NCBI RefSeq assembly: GCF_051014685.1
Contig: NW_027478527.1
Location: 558,001-622,000 of the forward strand
Length of the DNA: 64,000 nucleotides
DNA from: Ptiloglossa arizonensis
Lineage: Eukaryota; Arthropoda; Insecta; Hymenoptera; Colletidae
Direction of reading: 5' to 3'
The notes under the pieces are model-generated. The model ran no database searches. It was given only the letters and a program-made list of their open reading frames with translations, and was not told where the DNA came from. Shown here piece after piece: positions 36,161 to 48,838 of the stretch. Numbering within the stretch: the stretch's first letter is position 1; the number at the start of each line of letters is the position of its first letter. Made by a program: the position numbers and the translations under genes.

Positions 36161-39099
36161 ATACGCATACCGTTGTAATCGGGCGAGTTTATACTTTCAG
36201 ACGCAACAGGAATTTTTGGGTTAGGTCAATCCGTTCGCGAGATATGGGAGTTTTAAGCCAAAAAATGGTAGAGAAGGCAAAAAATTTTTCGTAAATCTGC
36301 TGCTCCAAACGCTTAACCAGAATGGCCTAGGGGAAAAATACGCATACCGTTGTAATCGGGCGAGTTTCTACTTTCAGTTACAATAGGAATTTTTGGGTTC
36401 GGTCGATCCGTTCGCGAGATATGGGACTTTGAAGCTAAGAAATGGTTGACAAGACAACAAATTTTTCGCAATTCTGCTGCTCCAATCGCTTAACCAGAAT
36501 GCCCTAGGGGAAAAATACACGTACCGTTGTAATCGGGCGAGTTTCTACTTTCAAATGCAACAGGAATTTTTGGGTTAGGACAATCCGTTCGCGAGATATG
36601 AGAGTTTGAAGCTAAGAAATGGTTGAGTAGGCAAAAAATTTTTCGCAATTCTACTGCTCCAAACGCTTAACCAGAATGGCCTAGGGAAAAAATACGCATA
36701 CCTTTGTAATCGGGCGAGTTTCTACTTTCACAAGCCACAGGAATTTTTAGGTTTGGTCAATCCGTTCGCGAGATATGGGAGTTTGAAGCCAAGAAATGGT
36801 TGAGAAGGCAAAATATTTTTCGCAATTCTGCTGCTCGAAACGCTTAACCAGAATGCCCTAGGGAAAAAATACACATACCGTTGTAATCGGGCGAGTTTCT
36901 ACTTTCAGATGCAATAGGAATTTTTGGGTTTGGTCAATCCGTTCGCGAGATATGGGACTTTGAAGCTCAGAAATGGTTGAGAAGACAACAAATTTTTCGC
37001 AATTCTGCTGCTCCAAACGCTTAACCAGAATGGCCTAGGGAAAAAATACGCATACCGTTGTAATCGGGCGAGTTTATACTTTCAGACGCAACAGGAATTT
37101 TTGGGTTAGGTCAATCCGTTCGCGAGATATGGGACTTTGAAGCCAAGAAATGGTTGAGAAGGCAAAAAATTTTTCGCAAATCTGCTGCTCCAAACGCTTA
37201 AGCAGAAAGGCTAGGGAAAAAATACACATACCGTTGTAACCGGGCGAGTTTCTACTTTCAGACGCAACAGGAATTTTTGGGTTAGGTCAATCCGTTCGCG
37301 AGATATGGGAGTTTGAAGCCAAGAAATGGTTGAGAAGGCAAAAAATTTTTCGCAATTCTGCTGCTCCAAACGCTTAACCAGAATGCCCCAGGGAAAAAAT
37401 ACACATACCGTTGTAATCGGGCGAGTTTATACTTTCAGACGCAACAGGAATTTTTGGGTTAGGTCAATCCGTTCGCGAGATATGGGAGTTTGAAGCCAAG
37501 AAATGGTTGAGAAGGCAAAATATTTTTCGCAATTCTGCTGCTCGAAACGCTTAACCAGAATGCCCTAGGGGAAAAATACGCATACCGTTGTAATCGGGCG
37601 AGTTTCTACTTTCAGTTACAATAGGAATTTTTGGGTTCGGTCGATCCGTTCGCGAGATATGGGACTTTGAAGCTAAGAAATGGTTGACAAGACAACAAAT
37701 TTTTCGCACTTCTGCTGCTCCAATCGCTTAACCAGAATGCCCTAGGGGAAAAATACACGTACCGTTGAAATCGGGCGAGTTTCTACTTTCAAATGCAACA
37801 GGAATTTTTGGGTTAGGACAATCCGTTCGCGAGATATGAGAGTTTGAAGCTAAGAAATGGTTGAGTAGGCAAAAAATTTTTCGCAATTCTACTGCTCCAA
37901 ACGCTTAACCAGAATCGCCTAGGGAAAAAATACGCATACCTTTGAAATCGGGCGAGTTTCTACTTTCACAAGCCACAGGAATTTTTAGGTTTGGTCAATC
38001 CGTTCGCGAGATATGGGAGTTTGAAGCCAAGAAATGGTTGAGAAGGCAAAATATTTTTCGCAATTCTGCTGCTCGAAACGCTTAACCAGAATGCCCTAGG
38101 GAAAAAATACACATACCGTTGTAATCGGGCGAGTTTCTACTTTCAGATGCAATGGGAATTTTTGGGTTTGGTCAATCCGTTCGCGAGATATGGGACTTTG
38201 AAGCTCAGAAATGGTTGAGAAGACAACAAATTTTTCGCAATTCTGCTGCTCCAAACGCTTAACCAGAATGGCCTAGGGAAAAAATACGCATACCGTTGTA
38301 ATCGGGCGAGTTTATACTTTCAGACGCAACAGGAATTTTTGGGTTAGGTCAATCCGTTCGCGAGATATGGGACTTTGAAGCCAAGAAATGGTTGAGAAGG
38401 CAAAAAATTTTTCGCAAATCTGCTGCTCCAAACGCTTAACCAGAACGGCTAGGGAAAAAAGACACATACCGTTGTAACCGGGCGAGTTTCTACTTTCAGA
38501 CGCAACAGGAATTTTTGGGTTAGGTCAATCCGTTCGCGAGATATGGGAGTTTGAAGCCAAGAAATGGTTGAGAAGGCAAAAAATTTTTCGCAATTCTGCT
38601 GCTCCAAACGCTTAACCAGAATGCCCTAGGGAAAAAATACACATACCGTTGTAATCGGGCGAGATTCTACTTTCAGATGCAATAGGAATTTTTGGGTTAG
38701 GTCAATCCGTTCGCGAGATATGGGAGTTTGAAGCCAAGAAATGGTTGAGAAGGCAAAAAATTTTTCGAAAATCTGCTGCTCCAAACGCTTAACCAGAATG
38801 CCCTAGGGAAAAAATACACATACCGTTGTAATCGGGCGAGTTTCTACTTTCAGTTACAATAGGAATTTTTGGGTTCGGTCAATCCGTTCGCGAGATATGG
38901 GACATTGAAGCTAAGAAATGGTTGACAAGACAGCAAATTTTTCGCACTTCTGCTGCTCCAATCGTTTAACCAGAATTCCCTAGGGGTAAAATACACGTAC
39001 CGTTGTAATCGGGCGAGTTTCTACTTTCAAATGCAATAGGAATTTTTGGGTTAGGGCAATCCGTTCGCGAGATATGAGAGTTTGAAGCTAAGAAATGGT
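36161..39099. repeat. SB2 segment collinear with SB1 4494-7432 (+31667)
   Basis: Sixteen to seventeen units, with anchors at 37209 and 38447 (1238 bp, seven units). It reproduces SB1 markers such as AAGGCTAGGG after TTAAGCAG and AAAGACACATACC (38459). No non-satellite sequence. Confidence 0.82.
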
Positions 39100-42000
39100 T
39101 GAGTAGGCAAAAAATTTTTCGCAATTCTGCTGCTCCAAACGCTTAACCAGAATGGCCCAGGGAAAAAATACACATACCGTTGTAATCGGGCGAGTTTCTA
39201 ATTTCAGATGCAGTAGGAATTTTTGGGTTAGGTCGATCCGTTCGCGAGATATGGGACTTTGAAGCCAAGAAACGGTTGAGAAGGCATAAAATTTTTCGCA
39301 ATTCTGCTGCTCCAAACGCTTAACCAGAATGCCCTAGGGGAAAAATACACGTACCGTTGTAATCGGGCGAGTTTCTACTTTCAGACGCAACAGGAATTTT
39401 TGGGTTAGGACAATCCGTTCGCGAGATATGAGAGTTTGAAGCTAAGAAATGGTTGAGTAGGCAAAAAATTTTTCGCAATTCTACTGCTCCAAACGCTTAA
39501 CCAGAATGGCCTAGGGAAAGAATACGCATACCGTTGTAATCGGGCGAGTTTCTACTTTCTCAAGCAACAGGAGTTTTTAGGTTTGGTCAATCCGTTCGCG
39601 AGATGTGGGAGATTGAAGCCAAGAAATGGATGAGAAGGCAAAAAATTTTTCGCAATTCTGCTGCTTCAAACGCTTAACCAGAATGGCCTAGGGAAAAAAT
39701 ACACATACCGTTGTAATAGGGCGAGTTTCTACTTGCAGTTACAATAGGAATTTTTGGGTCTGGTCAATCCGTTCGAGAGATATGGGACTTTGAAGCTAAG
39801 AAATGGTTGACAAGACAACAAATTTTTCGCACTTCTGCAGCTCCAATCGCTTAACCAGAATGGCCTAGGGGAAAAATACACGTAGCGTTGTAATCGGGCG
39901 AGTTTCTACTTTCAGTTACAATAGGAATTTTTGGGTTCGGTCAATCCGTTCGCGAGATATGGGACATTGAAGCTAAGAAATGGTTGAGTAGGCAAAAAAT
40001 TTTTCGCAATTCTGCTGCTCCAAACGCTTAACCAGAATGGCCCAGGGAAAAAATACGCATACCGCTGTAATCGGGCGAGTTTCTACTTTCACAAGCAACA
40101 GGAATTTTTGGGTTTGGTCAATCCGTTCGCGAGATTTGGGACTTTGAAGCTAAGAAATGGTTGAGAAGACAACAAATTTTTTACAATTCTGTTGCTCCAA
40201 ACGCTTAACCAGAATGGGCCAGGGAAAAAATTCACATACCGTTGTAATCGGGTGAGTTTCTACTTTCAGACGCAACAGGAATTTTTGGGTTAGGTCAATC
40301 CGTTCGCGAGATATGGGAGTTTGAAGCCAAGAAATGGTTGAGAAGGCATAAAATTTTTCGCAATTCTGCTACTCCAAACGCTTAACCAGACTGGCCTAGG
40401 GAAAAATACGCATACCGTTGTAATCGGGCGAGTTTCTACTTTCAGACGCAACAGGAATTTTTGGGTTAGGTCAATCCGTTCGCGACATATGGGACTTTGA
40501 AGCTAAGAAATGGTTGACAAGACAACAAATTTTTCGCACTTCTGCTGCTCCAAACGCTTAACCAGAATGCCCTAGGGGAAAAATACACGTACCGTTGTAA
40601 TCGGGCGAGTTTCTACTTTTAAATGCAATAGGAATTTTTGGATGAGGACAATCCGTTCGCGAGATATGAGAGTTTGAAGCTAAGAAATGGTTGACAAGAC
40701 AACAAATTTTTCGCAATTCTGCTGCTCCAAACGCTTAACCAGAATGGCCCAGGGAAAAAATACACGTACCGTTGTAATCGGGCGAGTTTCTAATTTCAGA
40801 TGCAGTAGGAATTTTTGGGTTAGGTCGATCCGTTCGCGAGATATGGGACTTTGAAGCCAAGAAACGGTTGAGAAGGCATAAAATTTTTCGCAATTCTGCT
40901 GCTCCAAACGCTTAACCAGAATGCCCTAGGGGAAAAATACACGTACCGTTGTAATCGGGCGAGTTTCTACTTTCAGACGCAACAGGAATTTTTGGGTTAG
41001 GACAATCCGTTCGCGAGATATGAGAGTTTGAAGCTAAGAAATGGTTGAGTAGGCAAAAAAATTTTTCGCAATTCTACTGCTCCAAACGCTTAACCAGAAT
41101 GGCCTAGGGAAAGAATACGCATACCGTTGTAATCGGGCGAGTTTCTACTTTCTCAAGCAACAGGAGTTTTTAGGTTTGGTCAATCCGTTCGCGAGATGTG
41201 GGAGATTGAAGCCAAGAAATGGATGAGAAGGCAAAAAATTTTTCGCAATTCTGCTGCTTCAAACGCTTAACCAGAATGGCCTAGGGAAAAAATACACATA
41301 CCGTTGTAATAGGGCGAGTTTCTACTTGCAGTTACAATAGGAATTTTTGGGTCTGGTCAATCCGTTCGAGAGATATGGGACTTTGAAGCTAAGAAATGGT
41401 TGACAAGACAACAAATTTTTCGCACTTCTGCTGCTCCAATCGCTTAACCAGAATGGCCTAGGGGAAAAATACACGTAGCGTTGTAATCGGGCGAGTTTCT
41501 ACTTTCAGTTACAATAGGAATTTTTGGGTTCGGTCAATCCGTTCGCGAGATATGGGACATTGAAGCTAAGAAATGGTTGAGTAGGCAAAAAATTTTTCGC
41601 AATTCTGCTGCTCCAAACGCTTAACCAGAATGGCCCAGGGAAAAAATACGCATACCGCTGTAATCGGGCGAGTTTCTACTTTCACAAGCAACAGGAATTT
41701 TTGGGTTTGGTCAATCCGTTCGCGAGATTTGGGACTTTGAAGCTAAGAAATGGTTGAGAAGACAACAAATTTTTTACAATTCTGTTGCTCCAAACGCTTA
41801 ACCAGAATGGGCCAGGGAAAAAATTCACATACCGTTGTAATCGGGTGAGTTTCTACTTTCAGACGCAACAGGAATTTTTGGGTTAGGTCAATCCGTTCGC
41901 GAGATATGGGAGTTTGAAGCCAAGAAATGGTTGAGAAGGCATAAAATTTTTCGCAATTCTGCTACTCCAAACGCTTAACCAGACTGGCCTAGGGAAAAAT

Positions 42001-42284
42001 ACGCATACCGTTGTAATCGGGCGAGTTTCTACTTTCAGACGCAACAGGAATTTTTGGGTTAGGTCAATCCGTTCGCGACATATGGGACTTTGAAGCTAAG
42101 AAATGGTTGACAAGACAACAAATTTTTCGCACTTCTGCTGCTCCAAACGCTTAACCAGAATGCCCTAGGGGAAAAATACACGTACCGTTGTAATCGGGCG
42201 AGTTTCTACTTTTAAATGCAATAGGAATTTTTGGATGAGGACAATCCGTTCGCGAGATATGAGAGTTTGAAGCTAAGAAATGGT
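39100..42284. repeat. Nine-monomer tandem duplication (about 1592 bp, two copies)
   Basis: SB1 7433-9026 is present twice in succession here (about 39100-40693 and 40694-42284). Both copies carry the missing A in GGGAAAAATACGC, so they derive from one source. Copy differences: CTGCAGCTCC (a PstI site, 39835-39840) only in the first, CACGTACC for CACATACC near 40768 and an extra A near 41057 in the second. The junction unit at 40680-40730 has GACAAGACAAC followed by CGCAATTCTG, a combination absent from either parent. Confidence 0.82.
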
Positions 42285-45132
42285 TGAGTAGGCAAAAAAT
42301 TGTTCGCAGTTTACTGCTCCAAACGCTTAACCAGAATGGCCTAGGGAAAAAATACGCATACCGTTGTAATCGGGCGAGTTTCTACTTTCACAAGCAACAG
42401 GAATTTTTGGGTTAGGTCAATCCGTTCGCGAGATATGGGACTTTGAAGCCAAGAAATGGTTGAGAAGGCAAAAAATTTTTCGCAAATCTGCTGCTCCAAA
42501 CGCTCAACCAGAATGGCTAGGGAAAAAATACACATACCGTTGTAACCGGGCGAGTTTCTACTTTCAGACGCAACAGGAATTTTTGGGTTAGGTCAATCCG
42601 TTCGCGAGATATGGGAGTTTGAAGCCAAGAAATGGTTGAGAAGGCATAAAATTTTTCGCAATTCTGCTACTCCAAACGCTTAACCAGACTGGCCTAGGGA
42701 AAAAATACGCATACCGTTGTAATCGGGCGAGTTTCTACTTTCAGACGCAACAGGAATTTTTGGGTTAGGTCAATCCGTTCGCGACATATGGGACTTTGAA
42801 GCTAAGAAATGGTTGACAAGACAACAAATTTTTCGCACTTCTGCTGCTCCAAACGCTTAACCAGAATGCCCTAGGGGAAAAATACACGTACCGTTGTAAT
42901 CGGGCGAGTTTCTACTTTTAAATGCAATAGGAATTTTTGGATGAGGACAATCCGTTCGCGAGATATGAGAGTTTGAAGCTAAGAAATGGTTGAGTAGGCA
43001 AAAAATTGTTCGCAGTTTACTGCTCCAAACGCTTAACCAGAATGGCCTAGGGAAAAAATACGCATACCGTTGTAATCGGGCGAGTTTCTACTTTCACAAG
43101 CAACAGGAATTTTTGGGTTAGGTCAATCCGTTCGCGAGATACGGGACTTTGAAGCTAAGAAATGGTTGAGAAGACAACAAATTTTTTGCAATTCTGTTGC
43201 TCCAAACGCTTAACCAGAATGGGCTAGGGAAAAAATACACATACCGTTGAAATCGGGCGAGTTTCTACTTTCAAATGCAATAGGAATTTTTGGGTTAGGA
43301 CAATCTGTTCGCGAGATATGAGAGTTTGAAGCTAAGAAATGGTTGAGTAGGCAAAAAATTTTTCGCAATTCTGCTGCTCCAAACGCTTAACCAGAATGGC
43401 CCAGGGAAAAAATACGCATACCGCTGTAATCGGGCGAGTTTCTACTTTCACATGCAACAGGAATTTTTGGGTTTGGTCAATCCGTTCGCGAGATATGGAC
43501 TTTGAAGCTAAGAAATGGTTGAGAAGACAACAAATTTTTTGCAATTCTGTTGCTCCAAACGCTTAACCAGAATGGGCTAGGGAAAAAATACACATACCGT
43601 TGTAATCGGGCGAGTTTCTACTTTCAGATGCAATAGGAATTTTTGGGTTAGGTCAATCCGTTCGCGAGATATGGGAGTTTGAAGCCAAGAAATGGTTGAG
43701 AAGGCATAAAATTTTTCGCAATTCTGCTGATCCAAACGCTTACCCAGAATGCCCTAGGGGAAAAATACACATAGAGTTGTAATCGGGCGAGTTTCTACTT
43801 TCAAATGCAATAGGAATTTTTGGGTTAGGTCAATCCGTTCGCGAGATATGGGAGTTTGAAGCCAAGAAATGGTTGAGAAGGCATAAAATTTTTCGCAATT
43901 CTGCTGATCCAAACGCTTACCCAGAATGCCCCGGGGAAAAAATACGCATACCGCTGTAATCGGGCGAGTTTCTACTATCACAAGCAACAGGAATTTTTGG
44001 GTTAGGACAATCCGTTCGCGAGATATGAGAGTTTGAAGCTAAGAAATGGTTGAGAAGGCAAAATATTTTTCGCAACTCTGCTGCTCGAAACGCTTAACCA
44101 GAATGCCCTAGGGAAAAAATACACATACCGTTGTAATCGGGCGAGTTTCTACTTTCAGATGCAATAGGAATTTTTGGGTTAGGTCAATTCGTTCGCGAGA
44201 TATGGGACTTTGAAGCTCAGAAATGGTTGAGAAGACAACAAATTTTTCGCAATTCTGCTGCTCCAAACGCTTAACCAGAATGGCCTAGGGAAAAAATACG
44301 CATACCGTTGTAATCGGGCGAGTTTATACTTTCAGACGCAACAGGAATTTTTGGGTTAGGTCAATCCGTTCGCGAGATATGGGACTTTGAAGCCAAGAAA
44401 TGGTTGAGAAGGCAAAAAATTTTTCGCAAATCTGCTGCTCCAAACGCTTAACCAGAATGGCTAGGGAAAAAATACACATACCGTTGTAACCGGGCGAGTT
44501 TCTACTTTCAGACGCAACGGGAATTTTTGGGTTAGGTCAATCCGTTCGCGAGATATGGGAGTTTGAAGCCAAGAAATGGTTGAGAAGGCATAAAATTTTT
44601 CGCAATTCTGCTACTCCAAACGCTTAACCAGACTGGCCTAGGGAAAAAATACGCATACCGTTGTAATCGGGCGAGTTTCTACTTTCAGACGCAACAGGAA
44701 TTTTTGGGTTAGGTCAATCCGTTCGCGACATATGGGACTTTGAAGCTAAGAAATGGTTGACAAGACAACAAATTTTTCGCACTTCTGCTGCTCCAAACGC
44801 TTAACCAGAATGCCCTAGGGGAAAAATACACGTACCGTTGTAATCGGGCGAGTTTCTACTTTTAAATGCAATAGGAATTTTTGGATTAGGACAATCCGTT
44901 CGCGAGATATGAGAGTTTGAAGCTAAGAAATGGTTGAGTAGGCAAAAAATTGTTCGCAGTTCTACTGCTCCAAACCCTTAACCAGAATGGCCTAGGGAAA
45001 AAATACGCATACCGTTGTAATCGGGCGAGTTTCTACTTTCACAAGCAACAGGAATTTTTAGGTTTGGTCAATCCGTTCGCGAGATATGGGAGTTTGAAGC
45101 CAAGAAATGGTTGAGAAGGCAAAAAATTTTTC
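42285..45132. repeat. SB2 segment collinear with SB1 9025-11872 (+33260)
   Basis: Sixteen units including the anchor at 42515, the perfect-box monomer (43130-43146), two GATCCAAACGCTTACCC units, and the anchor at 44459. Substitutions against SB1 include CCCCGGGG for CCCCAGGG near 43930 and CAATTCGTTCG for CAATCCGTTCG near 44187. Confidence 0.82.
43130..43146 (+). other. Perfect CENP-B box consensus match, SB2 copy
   Basis: Same 17-mer as at 9870, exactly 33260 bp further on, inside the duplicated block that carries that offset. All nine fixed positions of the consensus are met. Its presence here shows the C variant predates the superblock duplication. Confidence 0.65.
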
Positions 45133-48100
45133 GCAATTCTGCTGCTCCAAACGCTTAACCAGAATGGCCTAGGGAAAAAATACGCATACCGTTGTAATCG
45201 GGCGAGTTTATACTTTCAGACGCAACAGGAATTTTTGGGTTAGGTCAATCCGTTCGCGAGATATGGGACTTTGAAGCCAAGAAATGGTTGAGAAGGCAAA
45301 AAATTTTTCGCAAATCTGCTGCTCCAAACGCTTAACCAGAATGGCTAGGGAAAAAATACACATACCGTTGTAACCGGGCGAGTTTCTACTTTCAGACGCA
45401 ACGGGAATTTTTGGGTTAGGTCAATCCGTTCGCGAGATATGGGAGTTTGAAGCCAAGAAATGGTTGAGAAGGCATAAAATTTTTCGCAATTCTGCTACTC
45501 CAAACGCTTAACCAGACTGGCCTAGGGAAAAAATACGCATACCGTTGTAATCGGGCGAGTTTCTACTTTCAGACGCAACAGGAATTTTTGGGTTAGGTCA
45601 ATCCGTTCGCGACATATGGGACTTTGAAGCTAAGAAATGGTTGACAAGACAACAAATTTTTCGCACTTCTGCTGCTCCAAACGCTTAACCAGAATGCCCT
45701 AGGGGAAAAATACACGTACCGTTGTAATCGGGCGAGTTTCTACTTTTAAATGCAATAGGAATTTTTGGATTAGGACAATCCGTTCGCGAGATATGAGAGT
45801 TTGAAGCTAAGAAATGGTTGAGTAGGCAAAAAATTGTTCGCAGTTCTACTGCTCCAAACGCTTAACCAGAATGGCCTAGGGAAAAAATACGCATACCGTT
45901 GTAATCGGGCGAGTTTCTATTTTCACAAGCAACAGGAATTTTTAGGTTTGGTCAATCCGTTCGCGAGATATGGGAGTTTGAAGCCAAGAAATGGTTGAGA
46001 AGGCAAAAAATCTTTCGCAATTCTGCTGCTCCAATCACTTAACCAGAATGCCCTAGGGGAAAAATACACGTACCGTTGTAATCGGGCGAATTTCTACTTA
46101 CAATTGCAATAGGAATTTTTGGGTTAGGACAATCCGTTCGCGAGATATGAGAGTTTGAAGCTAAGAAATGGTTGAGTAGGCAAAAAATTTTTCGCAATTC
46201 TGCTGCTCCAAACGCTTAACCAGAATGGCCTAGGGAAAAAATACACATACCGTTGTAACCGGGCGAGTTTCTACTTTCAGACGCAACAGGAATTTTTGGG
46301 TTAGGTCAATCCGTTCGCGAGATATGGGAGTTTGAAGCCAAGAAATGGTTGAGAAGGCAAAAAATTTTTCGCAATTCTGCTGCTTCAAACGCTTAACTAG
46401 AATGCCCTAGGGAAAAAATACACATGCCGTTGTAATCGGGCGAGTTTCTACTTTCAGATGCAATAGGAATTTTTGGGTTAGGTCAATCCGTTCGCGAGAT
46501 ATGGGAGTTTGAAGCCAAGAAATGGTTGAGAAGGCAAAAAATTTTTCGAAAATCTGCTGCTCCAAACGCTTAACCAGAATTCCCTAGGGAAAAAATACAC
46601 GTACCGTTGTAATCGGGCGAGTTTCTACTTTCAAATGCAATAGGAATTTTTGGGTTAGGACAATCCGTTCGCGAGATATGAGAGTTTGAATCTAAGAAAT
46701 GGTTGAGTAGGCATAAAATTTTTCGCAATTCTGCTGCTCCAAACGCTTAACCAGAATGGCCTAGGGAAAAAATACACATACCGTTGTAATCGGGCGAGTT
46801 TCTACTTTCAGACGCAACAGGAATTTTTGGGTTAGGTCAATCCGTTCGCGAGATATGGGAGTTTGAAGCCAAGAAATGGTTGAGAAGGCAAAAAATTTTT
46901 CGCAATTCTGCTGCTCCAAACGCTTAACCAGAATGCCCTAGGGAAAAAATACACATACCGTTGTAATCGGGCGAGTTTCTACTTTCAGATGCAATAGGAA
47001 TTTTTGGGTTAGGTCAATCCGTTCGCGAGATATGGGAGTTTGAAGCCAAGAAATGGTTGAGAAGGCAAAAAATTTTTCGAAAATCTGCTGCTCCAAACGC
47101 TTAACCAGAATGCCCTAGGGAAAAAATACACATACCGTTGTAATCGGGCAGGTTTCTACTTTCAGTTACAATAGGAATTTTTGGGTTAGGTCAATCCGTT
47201 CGCGAGATATGGGAGTTTGAAGCCAAGAAATGGTTGAGAAGGCAAAAAATTTTTTGAAAATCTGCTGCTCCAAACGCTTAGCCAGAATGCCCTACGGAAA
47301 AAATACACATACCGTTGTAATCGGGCGAGTTCCTACTTTCAGATGCAATAGGAATTTTTGGGTTAGGTCAATCCGTTCGCGAGATATGGGACTTTGAAGC
47401 TAAGAAATGGTTGAGAAGACAACAAATTTTTTGCAATTCTGTTGCTCCAAACGCTTAACCAGAATGGGCTAGGGAAAAAATACACATACCGTTGAAATCG
47501 GGCGAGTTTCTACTTTCAAATGCAATAGGAATTTTTGGGTTAGGACAATCTGTTCGCGAGATATGGGAGTTTGAAGCTAAGAAATGGTTGAGTAGGCAAA
47601 AAATTTTTCGCAATTCTGCTGCTCCAAACGCTTAACCAGAATGGCCCAGGGAAAAAATACACATACCGTTGTAATCGGGCGAGTTTCTACTTTCAGACGC
47701 AACAGGAATTTTTGGGTTAGGTCAATCCGTTCGCGAGATATGGGAGATTGAAGCCAAGAAATGGTTGAGAAGGCAAAAAATTTTTCGCAATTCTGCTGCA
47801 CCAAACGCTTAACCAGAATGCCCTAGGGAAAAAATACACATACCGTTGTAATCGGGCGAGTTTCTACTTTCAGATGCAATAGGAATTTTTGGGTTAGGTC
47901 AATCCGTTCGCGAGATATGGGAGTTTGAAGCCAAGAAATGGTTGAGAAGGCAAAAAATTTTTCGAAAATCTGCTGCTCCAAACGCTTAACCAGAATGGCC
48001 TAGGGAAAAAATACACATACCGTTGTAATCGGGCGAGTTTCTACTTTCAGACGCAACAGGAATTTTTGGGTTAGGTCAATCCGTTCGCGAGATATGGGAG

Positions 48101-48838
48101 TTTGAAGCCAAGAAATGGTTGAGAAGGCAAAAAATTTTTCGCAATTCTGCTGCTCCAAACGCTTAACCAGAATGCCCTAGGGAAAAAATACACATACCGT
48201 TGTAATCGGGCGAGTTTCTACTTTCAGATGCAATAGGAATTTTTGGGTTAGGTCAATCCGTTCGCGAGATATGGGAGTTTGAAGCCAAGAAATGGTTGAG
48301 AAGGCAAAAAATTTTTCGAAAATCTGCTGCTCCAAACGCTTAAGCAGAATGCCCTAGGGAAAAAATACACATACCGTTGTAATCGGGCAGGTTTCTACTT
48401 TCAGTTACAATAGGAATTTTTGGGTTCGGTCAATCCGTTCGCGAGATATGGGACATTGAATCTAAGAAATGGTTGACAAGACAGCAAATTTTTCGCACTT
48501 CTGCTGCTCCAATCGTTTAACCAGAATTCCCTAGGGGTACAATACACGTACCGTTGTAATCGGGCGAGTTTCTACTTTCAAATGCAATAGGAATTTTTGG
48601 GTTAGGACAATCCGTTCGCGAGATATGAGAGTTTGAAGCTAAGAAATGGTTGAGTAGGCAAAAAATTTTTCGCAATTCTGCTGCTCCAAACGCTTAACTA
48701 GAATGGTCCAGGGAAAAAATACACATACCGTTGTAATCGGGCGAGTTTCTAATTTCAGATGCAGTAGGAATTTTTGGGTTAGGTCAATCCGTTCGCGAGA
48801 TATGGGACTTTGAAGCCAAGAAATGGTTGAGAAGGCAA
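45133..48838. repeat. First copy of the 20-monomer SB2 duplication
   Basis: From about 45290 to 47165 this matches 48830-50705 at 3539 bp (20 x 177 minus 1), shown by the anchors at 45343 and 48882 and the GCTTCAAACGCTTAACTAG marker at 46382 and 49921. At 47166-47183 it jumps four units ahead of the SB1 order, and 47190-48830 then matches 51440-53080 at 4247 bp. It ends at about 48838 where a GGCATAAAA unit is replaced mid-monomer by the anchor unit. Confidence 0.8.

Noticed and set aside
39835..39840. Single PstI site (CTGCAG) as a possible element boundary
   Set aside because: It results from one substitution in the CTGCTGCTCC stretch, and the flanks are ordinary satellite.
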